Counted from the first letter of the stretch, positions 44,149 through 52,055 are shown. The stretch: DNA of 64,000 nucleotides from Desulfobacterales bacterium (GCA_034520365.1 JAXHNP010000003.1:372001-436000), one strand, 5' to 3'. The notes: generated from the letters alone by a model not told the origin. Program-made: numbers and translations.

Positions 44149-44826
44149 TTACCCATGTTGCAAAGAATTGGGGCGCCCCAGCAGGATATCTTTGGCGATC
44201 ATCTGAATGCGCTGATGCAGTTTCTGACAATCTACCGGCTGTGTCCATTTTATTCTCTGAAACACATCGGCGGGGATATCATGACACAACTCTGAAATCG
44301 CGACAGGCTCCACCCACAAATCCTTTTGCCGGGCCTCTTCGATAATCTCTTCCCAATCAAACGGATATCTTCCAGCAATAAAGATGATATCGGCAAAATC
44401 TTTAGCTTCCTGCCGGCTCAGGGCACAGATTTTATTGGATAAGATATTGCGCCAGCTATCGATACGCGGAAAGATGGCACTTTCAAGGAGTTCACCGAAA
44501 TGGGTTTCAATATCGTTGACAAAATCCATTTTCAGGCGCAGCTCGTCCTGTTGCAGAAAAATTCGTATAAAATCATTCGCTCTGGCGCCGAGATCAAACC
44601 GCCAGGCACTTTTTTTGAGAAAACCGATTATGGTTTCCACCTGCGCTTGAAAGTCTTCGGCGTTATTAATGAAAAAATCCAGATCATCGGAAAAGCGGTG
44701 CTCCAGATATACCCGGCTTAAAGCGGTTCCGCCTGTTAAATAAAAGCCGGTTGTCAACGATCCAATCGATTGCAAAATCGTATCCTGAAACGGATACAGT
44801 TTATTGACATAAAACGGATCGGACAT
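44149..44826 (-). CDS. AbiEii/AbiGii-family nucleotidyltransferase toxin
   Basis: A 225-residue protein starting at the ATG at 44826 inside the end of the partner gene. The AbiEii motif is GFYLTGGTALSRVYLEHRFS followed by DDLDFFIN (G-G-T-A-L, then D-D-L-D). IRIFLQQDELRLKMDFVND and ILSNKICALSRQEAKDFADI supply the later conserved strands. AbiEii enzymes are type IV-like toxins that modify nucleic acid or tRNA. The upstream 99-residue protein is the probable antitoxin. Confidence 0.85.
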   Translation of the reverse strand: MSDPFYVNKLYPFQDTILQSIGSLTTGFYLTGGTALSRVYLEHRFSDDLDFFINNAEDFQAQVETIIGFLKKSAWRFDLGARANDFIRIFLQQDELRLKMDFVNDIETHFGELLESAIFPRIDSWRNILSNKICALSRQEAKDFADIIFIAGRYPFDWEEIIEEARQKDLWVEPVAISELCHDIPADVFQRIKWTQPVDCQKLHQRIQMIAKDILLGRPNSLQHG

Positions 44827-45100
44827 ACTGATATTTTCTTTGCAAATCTTTTGGGAAAAGCCCCTGAAGCACATTGTCCTGAAGCAGGAAACGCACTTTG
44901 TCAGCCGGTAAGATTTTCAAGATTGTATACCAATCCAGGGAGGTAAGCATACGCCGGTAGATATTTATTTCTTTAACCGGGGATTCTTCGTGCCCGGGCT
45001 GGTTATAAAGAAGGGCGTAAATCTCTTCCGCGGATATCTGCAAATCCCAGTACAAATTGGACAGTATGTCCAGTTTTTGTTTTTTGGATAAGGGTTTCAT
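44801..45100 (-). CDS. Putative antitoxin partner of the AbiEii-like toxin
   Basis: A 99-residue protein from the ATG at 45100 (a longer frame reaches 45127). It is helical with LSNLYWDLQISAEEIYALLY and MLTSLDWYTILKILPADKVR then FLLQDNVLQGLFP, the pattern of small proteins encoded before AbiEii-type nucleotidyltransferases. It overlaps the toxin gene by 26 bp. The function is inferred mostly from position. Confidence 0.6.
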   Translation of the reverse strand: MKPLSKKQKLDILSNLYWDLQISAEEIYALLYNQPGHEESPVKEINIYRRMLTSLDWYTILKILPADKVRFLLQDNVLQGLFPKDLQRKYQYVRSVLCQ

Positions 45101-45160
45101 ATTTCTTCCCCGATCTCGACAGTCCAAAGTTCTGTTATTCGGCGGAAATGACAGGCTTTC

Positions 45161-45329
45161 GGCCGATGCGGTTCGTTTAAGTTGGTGGTGGATGCGCTGG
45201 CGGTTATCCGGCCTGGTGATTGGTGGATGCGCTGGCGCTTATCCACCCTACGGGTTATCCGGGCTGCGGCTGATTCCAGATTGGTGGATGCGCTGGCGCT
45301 TATCCACCCTACGGGTTATCCGGGCTGCG
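45161..45329 (+). repeat. REP-A cluster
   Basis: Complete plus copies lie at 45222-45252 and 45283-45313, with a degenerate copy at about 45187-45215 (GGTGGAT with ATCCGGC) preceded by the GATGCGGTTCGTTTAAGTTG element also seen at 40528 and 43813. Confidence 0.85.
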
Positions 45330-45331
45330 AG

Positions 45332-45787
45332 CTACTGTTTAAATGAAAGCATCATTTCAGGTGGGAGTGATTTGATAAAGTGACGATCATTTGAAATAAA
45401 CAAGTCAGCCTGGTTATGCAGGCCTGAGGCCACAATCAGGGCGTCTATTGTCCTCAATGTTTTCCAGTTTACCTGTTCATGCTGCCCCACACTGTCTAAA
45501 ACCTCAGTGGTAATTTGCTGACAATGGCTGTTGGGGAAATTGAGAAGATAGTTTTTAACGGCCGCGGCGACATCTGTTTTGCCGGCTCTCAGCGGCCCCT
45601 GCATGACTTCGGATATAGAAAGGATTGATATGACGGCATTGCCGGCACCTTCTTCAATCATTGAAAATAATTCCCGCGACAATTCATGGTAAGGCGCTAT
45701 CTCCTCGGTTAGATAGATTATGATGTTGCTGTCAATCAGCACCTTTTTGTCCCTGACGGATTCTTTCAGCGCTTTAACATCAATCAT
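45332..45787 (-). CDS. vapC: PIN-domain toxin (VapC-like)
   Basis: A 151-residue PIN-domain ribonuclease starting at the ATG at 45787. KVLIDSNIIIYLTEE holds the first catalytic Asp, ISILSISEVMQGPL the conserved Glu, LRTIDALIVASGL the third acidic residue, and FISNDRHFIKSLP the last Asp. The length is normal. Its start overlaps the antitoxin stop by 8 bp (ATGATTGA). The pair probably forms an autoregulated AbrB-PIN module. Confidence 0.88.
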   Translation of the reverse strand: MIDVKALKESVRDKKVLIDSNIIIYLTEEIAPYHELSRELFSMIEEGAGNAVISILSISEVMQGPLRAGKTDVAAAVKNYLLNFPNSHCQQITTEVLDSVGQHEQVNWKTLRTIDALIVASGLHNQADLFISNDRHFIKSLPPEMMLSFKQ

Positions 45788-46028
45788 TCTCCCGTTCCTT
45801 CCGGGATGCGTCAAGGAATGCATCTACGCTTTCAGGTGTATCCCCAATCGTTTTTTGTGTTAATCCAGCTAATTTTTGTGTAAAAGAGGGAACAGTTTCC
45901 AGGGTCAGACGACTTTTCTCTTTATGAATCAAAACCTTGCTGCCCGGCTTGATATTCATTTCTTTCCGGATGTGTGCCGGCAAAACAATATATCCTCTTT
46001 TGGACACAGTAACGGTTTCTGATTTCAT
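45780..46028 (-). CDS. vapB: AbrB/MazE-type antitoxin (VapB-like)
   Basis: An 82-residue protein with an N-terminal SpoVT-AbrB swapped-hairpin domain: SETVTVSKRGYIVLPAHIRK then EMNIKPGSKVLIHKEKSRLT. The C-terminal tail binds the toxin. It starts after AAAGGAGATT. A well-matched sigma-70-like promoter and a small palindrome lie upstream (46060-46088), consistent with autorepression. Confidence 0.88.
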   Translation of the reverse strand: MKSETVTVSKRGYIVLPAHIRKEMNIKPGSKVLIHKEKSRLTLETVPSFTQKLAGLTQKTIGDTPESVDAFLDASRKEREND

Positions 46029-46059
46029 GCTGCAAATCTCCTTTTATGCATTTATTTTT

Positions 46060-46088
46060 ATTATATGCAGCATAAATTTTTGCGTCAA
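46060..46088 (-). promoter_or_regulatory. Sigma-70-type promoter with palindromic operator for vapBC
   Basis: On the minus strand TTGACG (46088-46083), a 17-bp spacer and TATAAT (46065-46060) precede the antitoxin start by about 30 bp. The 11-bp palindrome TATGCTGCATA (46074-46064) overlaps the -10 box. Related half-sites (ATGCAT, TGCTGCA) lie further down. Confidence 0.75.
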
Positions 46089-46113
46089 CTGTTTATAAAA
46101 ATTGCAGTTGATT

Positions 46114-46305
46114 GGTGGATGCGCTGGCGCTTATCCGGCCTACGAGATTATCCGGGCTGCGGCTGATTCCAGATTGGTGGATGCGCTGGCGCTTATCCAC
46201 CCTACGGTTTATCCACCCTACGGGTTGAGGTTTTAGGTTTTGCCGGATGCGCTGGCGCTTGGGGTTTGGTGGATGCGCTGGCGCTTATCCACCCTACGGG
46301 TTTTA
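46114..46305 (+). repeat. REP-A cluster
   Basis: Complete copies lie at 46114-46144 (GGTGGAT with ATCCGGC, mismatched arms), 46176-46206 and 46268-46298. Half copies are at 46205-46223 (tail only) and 46242-46262 (GCCGGAT arm only). All are plus-oriented. Confidence 0.85.
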
Positions 46306-46309
46306 AAAC

Positions 46310-46726
46310 TTATTGATCGGTTGGGAGCATTTCAAAACCTGCAGTTATGAAATGCTTATCAGCGGTCAATGCTTTTGTGACACCAAGTTCCTTCATCAGC
46401 ACAAAACTGGTACAATCGGTGAAAGAAAAGGATTGATCCTGCCAGTCAAAGAACCATTGAATGGCTGTTTCTTCTCTTTCAGGAGTTATCCAGTACATTT
46501 TGCAGCGCGGGCTTTTGGAAACCATCGCCCACCATTTTTTCGCCGCATCCAAGCCGATACGCATCCGAATCAATGTTAAAGTTTCATCGACAATATAATT
46601 GGACGTGGCTAAAACCCCCTCATTTTCAAGCCACTGATCACGTGCGGCAATTGCAGCAGCATTAAGAGGGTCTTTACGATCCGCCATTGCCATCCAGCCT
46701 GCGGTGTCGACAAACAAACAATTCAT
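46310..46726 (-). CDS. PIN-domain toxin
   Basis: A 138-residue PIN-domain protein. NCLFVDTAGWMAMADRKD contains the first Asp, TSNYIVDETLTLIRMRIG the conserved Glu, and SFTDCTSFVLMKELGVTKAL the third and fourth acidic residues. It is of the type II VapC form and is encoded 9 bp after the Phd-like antitoxin gene. An ordinary length and intact catalytic residues suggest it is functional. Confidence 0.88.
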   Translation of the reverse strand: MNCLFVDTAGWMAMADRKDPLNAAAIAARDQWLENEGVLATSNYIVDETLTLIRMRIGLDAAKKWWAMVSKSPRCKMYWITPEREETAIQWFFDWQDQSFSFTDCTSFVLMKELGVTKALTADKHFITAGFEMLPTDQ

Positions 46727-46735
46727 TTTAGCTGA

Positions 46736-46981
46736 TCAAGAATACAGGAGAGTATCGTGGTCTGCTCCACTCAGTCCGTCAGAAGATTCTCCGATGGCGA
46801 TAGCTTGATACAAGGGGTCATTCGCGAGTGGACTGGTAATCTCGCATTCTTCCTCAATCGGCACAATTCGAAAAGCCGGACGGCTCCTGTAGAGTACAGT
46901 ATATTTTTCTCCTTTACGGACGCCTTCGACTATTTTGGGAAGAGAGGAGCGAAGCTCTTTGGTGTTAATTATATGTTGCAT
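46736..46981 (-). CDS. Phd/YefM-family antitoxin
   Basis: An 81-residue protein. The N-terminal MQHIINTKELRSSLPKIVEG followed by VRKGEKYTVLYRSRPAFRIV is the Phd/YefM DNA-binding fold. The acidic C-terminus (GESSDGLSGADHDTLLYS) would bind the PIN toxin downstream. An AT-rich promoter-like stretch precedes it. Confidence 0.85.
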   Translation of the reverse strand: MQHIINTKELRSSLPKIVEGVRKGEKYTVLYRSRPAFRIVPIEEECEITSPLANDPLYQAIAIGESSDGLSGADHDTLLYS

Positions 46982-47102
46982 TTTTATAGCCTGGTAAATA
47001 CAAAACGATTTATAAGTTCATCTTAAGTTTAACCAGCTTGATGCGCCTTGTCAACACGCTCAATTTGGGCCCCATCTATTTTTCGGGCAGGCACAGTATA
47101 GA

Positions 47103-47243
47103 TAATTGGCGGATGCGCTGGCGCTTATCCGGCCTGGTGATTGGTGGATGCGCTGGCGCTTATCCACCCTACGGGCTACGGGCTGAGGATTTTAATATGA
47201 TTCGGGTGTAGGTGTAGGGCGGATAAGCTGGAGCGCATCCGCC
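47103..47243. repeat. REP-A cluster (start of a duplicated block)
   Basis: A plus partial copy at 47108 (GGCGGAT with ATCCGGC), a complete plus copy at 47143-47173 and a minus copy at 47214-47243 belong to a block that recurs at 47589-47724. Confidence 0.85.
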
Positions 47244-47249
47244 GAATGA

Positions 47250-47465
47250 TTATTCCTTATCGGTGTCCATTCGGTTTGCCAGCATTTTCTTTATTTCTTT
47301 AACATCCATATCAGTGAGCCGGGCAATTTCTTCAATGGACATGCCGTTTGATTTCAGCCTGGACATCAATTCCAGTTTGCCTTGCTGCATGCCCTGCTGC
47401 ATGCCCTGCTGCAATCCTTGCTGCAAACCTTCTTCTCTTAATTTTTCAGCGGTGGTCATGGCCAA
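47250..47465 (-). pseudogene. Rpn-family nuclease copy with internal deletion
   Basis: This 71-residue frame is nearly identical to the C-terminus of the full-length Rpn gene at 47731-48750 (MAMTTAEKLREEGLQQGLQQ, then MSRLKSNGMSIEEIARLTDM). It has only four QQGM-type units at 47376-47423. Immediately upstream the sequence jumps to the 5-prime flank of the full-length gene (ATTGATGCCTGACCGTTGAT). It is therefore a tandem duplicate from which the nuclease domain, about 700 bp, was deleted. Confidence 0.85.
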
Positions 47466-47545
47466 TTCACCTCCTTTTGGCGAGATTTGGTTTAATTGAT
47501 GCCTGACCGTTGATTTCGCAAAATTTAAATCGAGGTGTTGGTTTT

Positions 47546-47724
47546 GGTGGATGCGCTTCGCTTATCCGGCCTACGGGCTTTACGGGCTGGTGGATGCGCT
47601 GGCGCTTATCCGGCCTGGTGATTGGTGGATGCGCTGGCGCTTATCCACCCTACGGGCTACGGGCTGAGGATTTTAATATGATTCGGGTGTAGGTGTAGGG
47701 CGGATAAGCGGGAGCGCATCCGCC
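47546..47724. repeat. REP-A cluster
   Basis: Plus copies lie at 47546-47575, 47589-47618 (mismatched arms) and 47624-47654. A minus copy at 47695-47724 has GGCGGAT/ATCCGCC arms and the flanking GAATGATTATTCCTTATCGG. Confidence 0.85.
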
Positions 47725-47730
47725 GAATGA

Positions 47731-48750
47731 TTATTCCTTATCGGTGTCCATTCGGTTTGCCAGCATTTTCTTTATTTCTTCAACATCCATATCAGTGAGC
47801 CGGGCAATTTCTTCAATGGACATGCCGTTTGATTTCAGCCTGGACATCAATTCCAGTTTTCCCTGCTGCATGCCTTGCTGCATGCCCTGCTGCATGCCCT
47901 GCTTCATGCCCTGCTGCATGCCTTGCTGCATGCCCTGCTTCATGCCCTGCTGCATGCCCTGCTGCAATCCTTGCTGCAAACCTTCTTCTCTTAATTTTTC
48001 AGCGGTGGTCATGGCCAATTCACCTCCTTTTGGCGAGATTGAGTTTAATGCGGCGGCCATTTTGTTTTTGTCGATTTCTGTGGATCGATAAATATATTTT
48101 ATTACAGTCTCAAGAAATATCAAGCCCCTATCATCTTCAAAATAAATCCTGCCGACCTCGAAAAATTCCTTCAGGGACTTTTCGAGCGCTTCGGGATTGG
48201 AGATATATTTGAGAACCAAAAGGGCCATCTTGACTGAGGCCAGATCAAACAGCCGGTCCTTGATGACCTCAATGGAATATTTGGATAAATCAATAAACTG
48301 ATATTTGAAAGCCGGTGTGTAGCTCAAAATTTGGGCATCAGACCACTTAAAGCAGTCTGCGATGCCGCCGGGCGCCCATTGCTGGCGGCCGTGATAGAGC
48401 ACAATCGGAATAATCGGCGCCGGCTTTTTGCGTTGTTTGATTTGTTCATTCCATATGCAGGCGAGGTAACGGAGGAGCTGAATTGGTAAATTTGCATCCG
48501 GAATGCTCTTGTGTTCAAAAAGCAGGCTGACTTTGACACGATGGCCCATATACTGACAGGAATAAACCAGATCGGAGAAATGGTAGCGCAAATCATTGTC
48601 CGTGTATGAGGTATTTTCAAGCCGCAGGCTTTGCAGGTCAAGGTTGTCCCGTAAGTCCGGGGGCAGCATGTATTGGAGCAAATCCGCAATATGGGCCTTT
48701 TGGGAGAAAATTTCTTTGAAAAACTGATCATGATTGCCGGGTTTTTCCAT
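47731..48750 (-). CDS. Rpn-family recombination-promoting nuclease / YhgA-like
   Basis: A 339-residue protein. The N-terminus has the PD-(D/E)XK nuclease pattern: HDQFFKEIFSQKAHIADLLQ, SDLVYSCQYMGHRVKVSLLF then EHKS, and PIIPIVLYHGRQQWAPGG. The middle is helical, and the C-terminus carries ten 4-residue QQGM or KQGM units (12-bp repeats, 47857-47976) followed by the SIEEIARLTDMDVEEIKKML helix-turn-helix-like end. Rpn proteins are DNA endonucleases linked to RecA-independent recombination, and their C-terminal repeats vary in number. A deleted copy lies just downstream. Confidence 0.85.
   Translation of the reverse strand: MEKPGNHDQFFKEIFSQKAHIADLLQYMLPPDLRDNLDLQSLRLENTSYTDNDLRYHFSDLVYSCQYMGHRVKVSLLFEHKSIPDANLPIQLLRYLACIWNEQIKQRKKPAPIIPIVLYHGRQQWAPGGIADCFKWSDAQILSYTPAFKYQFIDLSKYSIEVIKDRLFDLASVKMALLVLKYISNPEALEKSLKEFFEVGRIYFEDDRGLIFLETVIKYIYRSTEIDKNKMAAALNSISPKGGELAMTTAEKLREEGLQQGLQQGMQQGMKQGMQQGMQQGMKQGMQQGMQQGMQQGKLELMSRLKSNGMSIEEIARLTDMDVEEIKKMLANRMDTDKE
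47857..47976 (-). repeat. Coding 12-bp tandem repeat in the Rpn gene
   Basis: Ten in-frame units encode QQGL, QQGM or KQGM. The paralogous copy at 47376-47423 has four. The sequence is CTGCTGCATGCC-like on the plus strand with few substitutions, so unit number can change without a frameshift. Confidence 0.9.
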
Positions 48751-48805
48751 TCAATTGATGCCTGAGCGTTGATTTCGCAAAATTTGAATCGAGGGGGTTG
48801 TTTTT

Positions 48806-48993
48806 GGTGGATGCGCTGGCGCTTATCCACCCTACGGGTTGGTCGGCACGGTGGCCGACCCTGATTGGTGGATGCGCTGTCGCTTATCCACCCTACGGGT
48901 TGACCGGCCTACGGGTTGCTACTGGATGCGCTGGCGCTTATCCGGCCTACGGGTTGTTGATTGGTGGATGCGCTGGCGCTTATCCACCCTACA
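48806..48993 (+). repeat. Mixed REP-A and REP-B cluster
   Basis: REP-A copies lie at 48806-48836, 48867-48897, 48923-48952 (arm mismatch, CTGGAT with ATCCGGC) and 48963-48992. A REP-B copy at 48841-48862 (arms GGTCGGC/GCCGACC) is placed between the first two. Confidence 0.88.
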
Positions 48994-49072
48994 AGCTACA
49001 AGCTCTGCGGCTGTTGTTGCGTTTAGGATCACGCAGAGGATTATGGTATCTGCCTCATTTTTGGGTTATGGG

Positions 49073-50473
49073 TTATGGGTTATAGGGGATGGTTTCCAGG
49101 TAAAGGTTTTCATTGCTTTCGGCGATTTTTAGGAGAACGTCTGTAAAGCCGGATTGGCTAAAAATGATGTAGTGCCTTCGGGTTTGCGCATCGGAAGGCA
49201 CTTTTTTCGATTTTTCGATCAACTGGTAAAAAATGTTTGCGTCAATTTTTTGTCGGCTGTATTTGCACTCACCGAAAATCATATCCGACTCGTTTTCGGC
49301 GATGCCGACGAGGTCAATTTCTGTGTCTTTGTCCCACCATCTGCCGACTTTCAGGAGATTTAAAGGTATTTTTTGTTCGCTCGTCAAATCCATTAGACGG
49401 TTTCTACAGATATCTTCATAGATGAAGCTGACGTGATTTTCCCTGAAATTGGCTTTGATTTTTTCGATCACCGGCCCTGAATTCTCAATTTCAAGATAGC
49501 TTCGGTATGGATAGACGAACTTGAACCAAAAGCTGATGAAGTTGTCTTTAATCCTGTAAAGGCCCTTCTTGCTTTTTTCCGGATTGCTCTCCGTAACCGG
49601 GACTTCTCTTGTGATAATGTCCAGATCCTGAAGCGTTTTTAAATATTTGGTAATTGCCGATTGGCTGACACCGAGGGCCGATGCGATTTTGCCCAGTTTT
49701 GTCTTTCCCGCGGCAATGGTTTTGATGATCGAAAAATAGGTGCCGGTTTCCCCGAACTCCTGCTCAAGCAAAAAAACGGGTTCTTCGTATAAAAAACTGC
49801 GCTTGGAAAGAATATTGTCTTCGATGGTCTTAAAAATATTTTCAGCAGGCTTTAACAGTTCAATATATTTTGGCACTCCTCCGGTAACAGCGTAATATTC
49901 CAGCAGGTTCATCGCCGACGGGTTGTCATAAAACAGGTGGTAATGCGTAAAAGGTATCTGGTTCAGCCGGATTTGCCCGGTCCGTCTGCCATACAAGGGG
50001 CTTGAGTAAGAAAGCGTCTGCTTAATCATCATGCCCACAAGTGAGCCGCATAAAATCATCATGATATTGGCTTCTGCCAGGCAATGGTCCCAGATTTTCT
50101 GTAAAATGGAAGGAAAGGAGGGATTTGTCTTTCCCAGGTATTGAAATTCGTCGATGACGACCACTTTTTTGACATCCGGCTGATAGTCTCTCAATGTGGT
50201 CAGGATTTCTTCCCATTCCAGCACGACGTCTTTTTTTAAGAATCGATTTCCCGTGAAGTCGGCAACATTTACCTGGACATTTTTTTTGTTTTCCCTTTCG
50301 GATTCTTCCGTGGCCACAAAATAAAAAGCGGTTTTGTCTTCAATGAAATGCTTGACCAGGGTGGTTTTTCCAATTCGTCTTCTTCCGTACAGGATTACAA
50401 GGGAGGCCCTGTCTTGACGGAATTCATCTTCAAGGAATTGGAGTTCATTGGCTCTGTTGATAAATTGGGTCAT
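49073..50473 (-). CDS. DUF234 ATPase (archaeal-type AAA ATPase with nuclease-like domain)
   Basis: A 466-residue protein. The AAA part has Walker A LYGRRRIGKTTLVKHFIEDK, Walker B VVVIDEFQYLG and sensor-like MMILCGSLVGMM. A helix-turn-helix ALGVSQSAITKYLKTLQDLD follows. The C-terminal DUF234 domain has a PD-(D/E)XK-like set TEIDLVGIAENE then FGECKYSRQKID. The function is not established, but such ATPases are mobile and common in accessory islands. An inverted repeat sits directly upstream of the start. Confidence 0.85.
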   Translation of the reverse strand: MTQFINRANELQFLEDEFRQDRASLVILYGRRRIGKTTLVKHFIEDKTAFYFVATEESERENKKNVQVNVADFTGNRFLKKDVVLEWEEILTTLRDYQPDVKKVVVIDEFQYLGKTNPSFPSILQKIWDHCLAEANIMMILCGSLVGMMIKQTLSYSSPLYGRRTGQIRLNQIPFTHYHLFYDNPSAMNLLEYYAVTGGVPKYIELLKPAENIFKTIEDNILSKRSFLYEEPVFLLEQEFGETGTYFSIIKTIAAGKTKLGKIASALGVSQSAITKYLKTLQDLDIITREVPVTESNPEKSKKGLYRIKDNFISFWFKFVYPYRSYLEIENSGPVIEKIKANFRENHVSFIYEDICRNRLMDLTSEQKIPLNLLKVGRWWDKDTEIDLVGIAENESDMIFGECKYSRQKIDANIFYQLIEKSKKVPSDAQTRRHYIIFSQSGFTDVLLKIAESNENLYLETIPYNP

Positions 50474-50474
50474 A

Positions 50475-50515
50475 ATTATTATACTTTCAATTATAATAAA
50501 TGAGAGTATAATAAT
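50475..50515. promoter_or_regulatory. Inverted repeat upstream of the DUF234 ATPase gene
   Basis: Arms ATTATTATACTTTC (50475-50488) and GAGAGTATAATAAT (50502-50515) are complementary at 13 of 14 positions around a 13-bp spacer, beginning 2 bp before the ATG. It contains TATAAT on both strands and probably serves as a promoter and operator. Confidence 0.65.
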
Positions 50516-50629
50516 CTTTGATTGGAATCAAGTGAATTTTCTAATTCGGTATGTAATTCGGGAACAGTATATGAATTTTAATTTAAGTGCTTAGATGATT
50601 TTGTGATTATGTGATTCCTTCAGCTGATT

Positions 50630-50790
50630 GGTGGATGCGCTGGCGCTTATCCACCCTACGGGTTGCTACGAGATGTAAGGCGGATAAGCGGGAGCGCATC
50701 CGCCGGGCTTAATTTTTTAATGATTCCGGGCGCCCTTCTATGGGATGTGCCCGGGACCAAACCTCGATAGGGGCGGCCACCGGGCCGACC
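50630..50790. repeat. REP-A pair and degenerate REP-B (composite block)
   Basis: A plus REP-A at 50630-50660 is followed by a minus copy at 50675-50704, then TTAATTTTTTAATGATTCC, a GGGCGCCC spacer and a REP-B-like minus hairpin at 50766-50790. The order is the same as in the blocks at 53796-53946 and 54344-54500. Nothing else is seen in 50474-50992. Confidence 0.8.
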
Positions 50791-50924
50791 GTTTGCTCGA
50801 TTGGACGCACTTCGTCCCTCTCGGGGGCAGCGGCTTTCCCGACAAGGTATTGATTGACTGAAATTACGAAACCTTAACGGCCCTGTGGATAGGCAGCCAT
50901 TAAGGAATTTTTACCCTCAGCCCG

Positions 50925-50947
50925 CCCTTCTCCCGGAGTGAGAAGGG
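50925..50947. repeat. Degenerate REP-D hairpin
   Basis: CCCTTCTCCC with GAGTGAGAAGGG, preceded by ACCCTCAGCCCG, matches the perfect copies at 4128-4147 and 53681-53701. It lies about 45 bp after the stop codon of the antiterminator gene. Confidence 0.5.
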
Positions 50948-50992
50948 GGCGACGGCATCTTAAGTTATTAAGTTAACGGCACTGATTTAGGC

Positions 50993-51547
50993 TCAGGTTA
51001 TGGGCTCCACCATGTCTGCGTCTAGGGTGACGGCCATGGCCTGCATGATGGTGGATACCGATAAAACCAATCGGCAGTGCCTGTCCTTGCGTTCAATAAT
51101 GCCTTCTACGTCTTTGAAGGGTCCTTTTTTCACCCGGACCATCTGCCCCTCTGACACGTAATCATACGGGTATACGGGGGCTTCTGCGGAAATGACCTGC
51201 TGGATGCGGCTCAATTCACTGACCAGCTGCCTCGGTGCCTCAACTTCGATAATCCGGGCGATCTGATCGGAGCGCAGGGCCTGGTGGCGCTCAAAATCAT
51301 CCGCCCTGAAAAATAAATATCCGTTAAAAAGCGGCATGAGGCTGTAGCGCACGCGGTTTTGGCTCGTTTGGCGGCGCTTGTACATGGGCAGATAGTAGCC
51401 GATGCCGGCCTCCGCCAGGTACTTGGCAAGGGCCTTTTCCCGGCGGCTTTTGGTGTGCGCCACGCGCCAGGGCTTGTCAGCGGCCGGGCGGCTCAGAAGA
51501 TCCGGCGGAAAAATCGGCTCCGGATTTTGGTTATCTGCCAATGTCAT
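50993..51547 (-). CDS. NusG/RfaH-family transcription antiterminator (NGN + KOW)
   Basis: A 184-residue NusG paralogue. The N-terminal NGN domain is visible in KPWRVAHTKSRREKALAKYL, then YYLPMYKRRQTSQNRVRYSL and MPLFNGYLFFRADDFERHQA. The KOW domain lies in EGQMVRVKKGPFKDVEGIIE. Specialised NusG proteins of this kind (RfaH, LoaP, UpxY) prevent early termination in long surface-glycan operons and usually lie at their start. Here the gene has the same orientation as the glycan locus but is separated from it by the 11-kb accessory island. No ops-like element could be found with confidence. Confidence 0.88.
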   Translation of the reverse strand: MTLADNQNPEPIFPPDLLSRPAADKPWRVAHTKSRREKALAKYLAEAGIGYYLPMYKRRQTSQNRVRYSLMPLFNGYLFFRADDFERHQALRSDQIARIIEVEAPRQLVSELSRIQQVISAEAPVYPYDYVSEGQMVRVKKGPFKDVEGIIERKDRHCRLVLSVSTIMQAMAVTLDADMVEPIT

Positions 51548-52055
51548 GTTATTATTATTATATTTTTCAGATAGTTAACAGTTGTCCCCCGAGCCAATTT
51601 ACCGCGCACCATTGATCTGCCTTCTATCCGGGTCTTAATAAATTTTACCGAAAAAAATTTTTATAAAATGTCTAAGGCGGGCTTAAGATCGAGTACGCGG
51701 CTAGTAATAAAAATAAAGCCGGTTTCTCTATTAATTTTTGTATTAATACAGTCTCCATTTAAAGAAATAATGATCATTTGGTTATTTCCAAAGCGTAGAA
51801 TGTATAGTTTAAAATCAAAGGATTTGTCAAGAATTGATTATTAAGAAGTAAAAACCTTAAGTGCTTGTCAGACAGGAGATGACAAACTTTTGCGGCATGC
51901 TTGAAAAATGAGTCAACTTTGGTTGAAGCTTTTAATTCAATAACGAGGGTTTATTTTTTCTTTAATAAGCTGTATATGGCTGGTATGGTCGGCGAAATCG
52001 TTAATTTTTTAACCATATAAACACATGATAGCTTAACCTGTTTAAAAAAATCTTT
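51548..52055. other. Divergent intergenic region
   Basis: About 508 bp separate the antiterminator gene from the plus-strand methyltransferase gene. The stretch is AT-rich, contains no REP-like repeat or ORF of note, and should hold both promoters. AATTTACCG-type and TATTAATAC-type stretches may be promoter elements, but no single match was convincing. Confidence 0.5.

Noticed and set aside
47263-48212. Plus-strand ORFs rich in CCMPCCMP
   Set aside because: They are antisense translations of the 12-bp repeat in the Rpn genes.
39669-49132. Many ORFs encoding peptides rich in WWMRWRLS and GGCAGAYPPY
   Set aside because: They are translations of the REP-A hairpins in different frames; they have no ribosome binding sites and follow the repeats, not genes.
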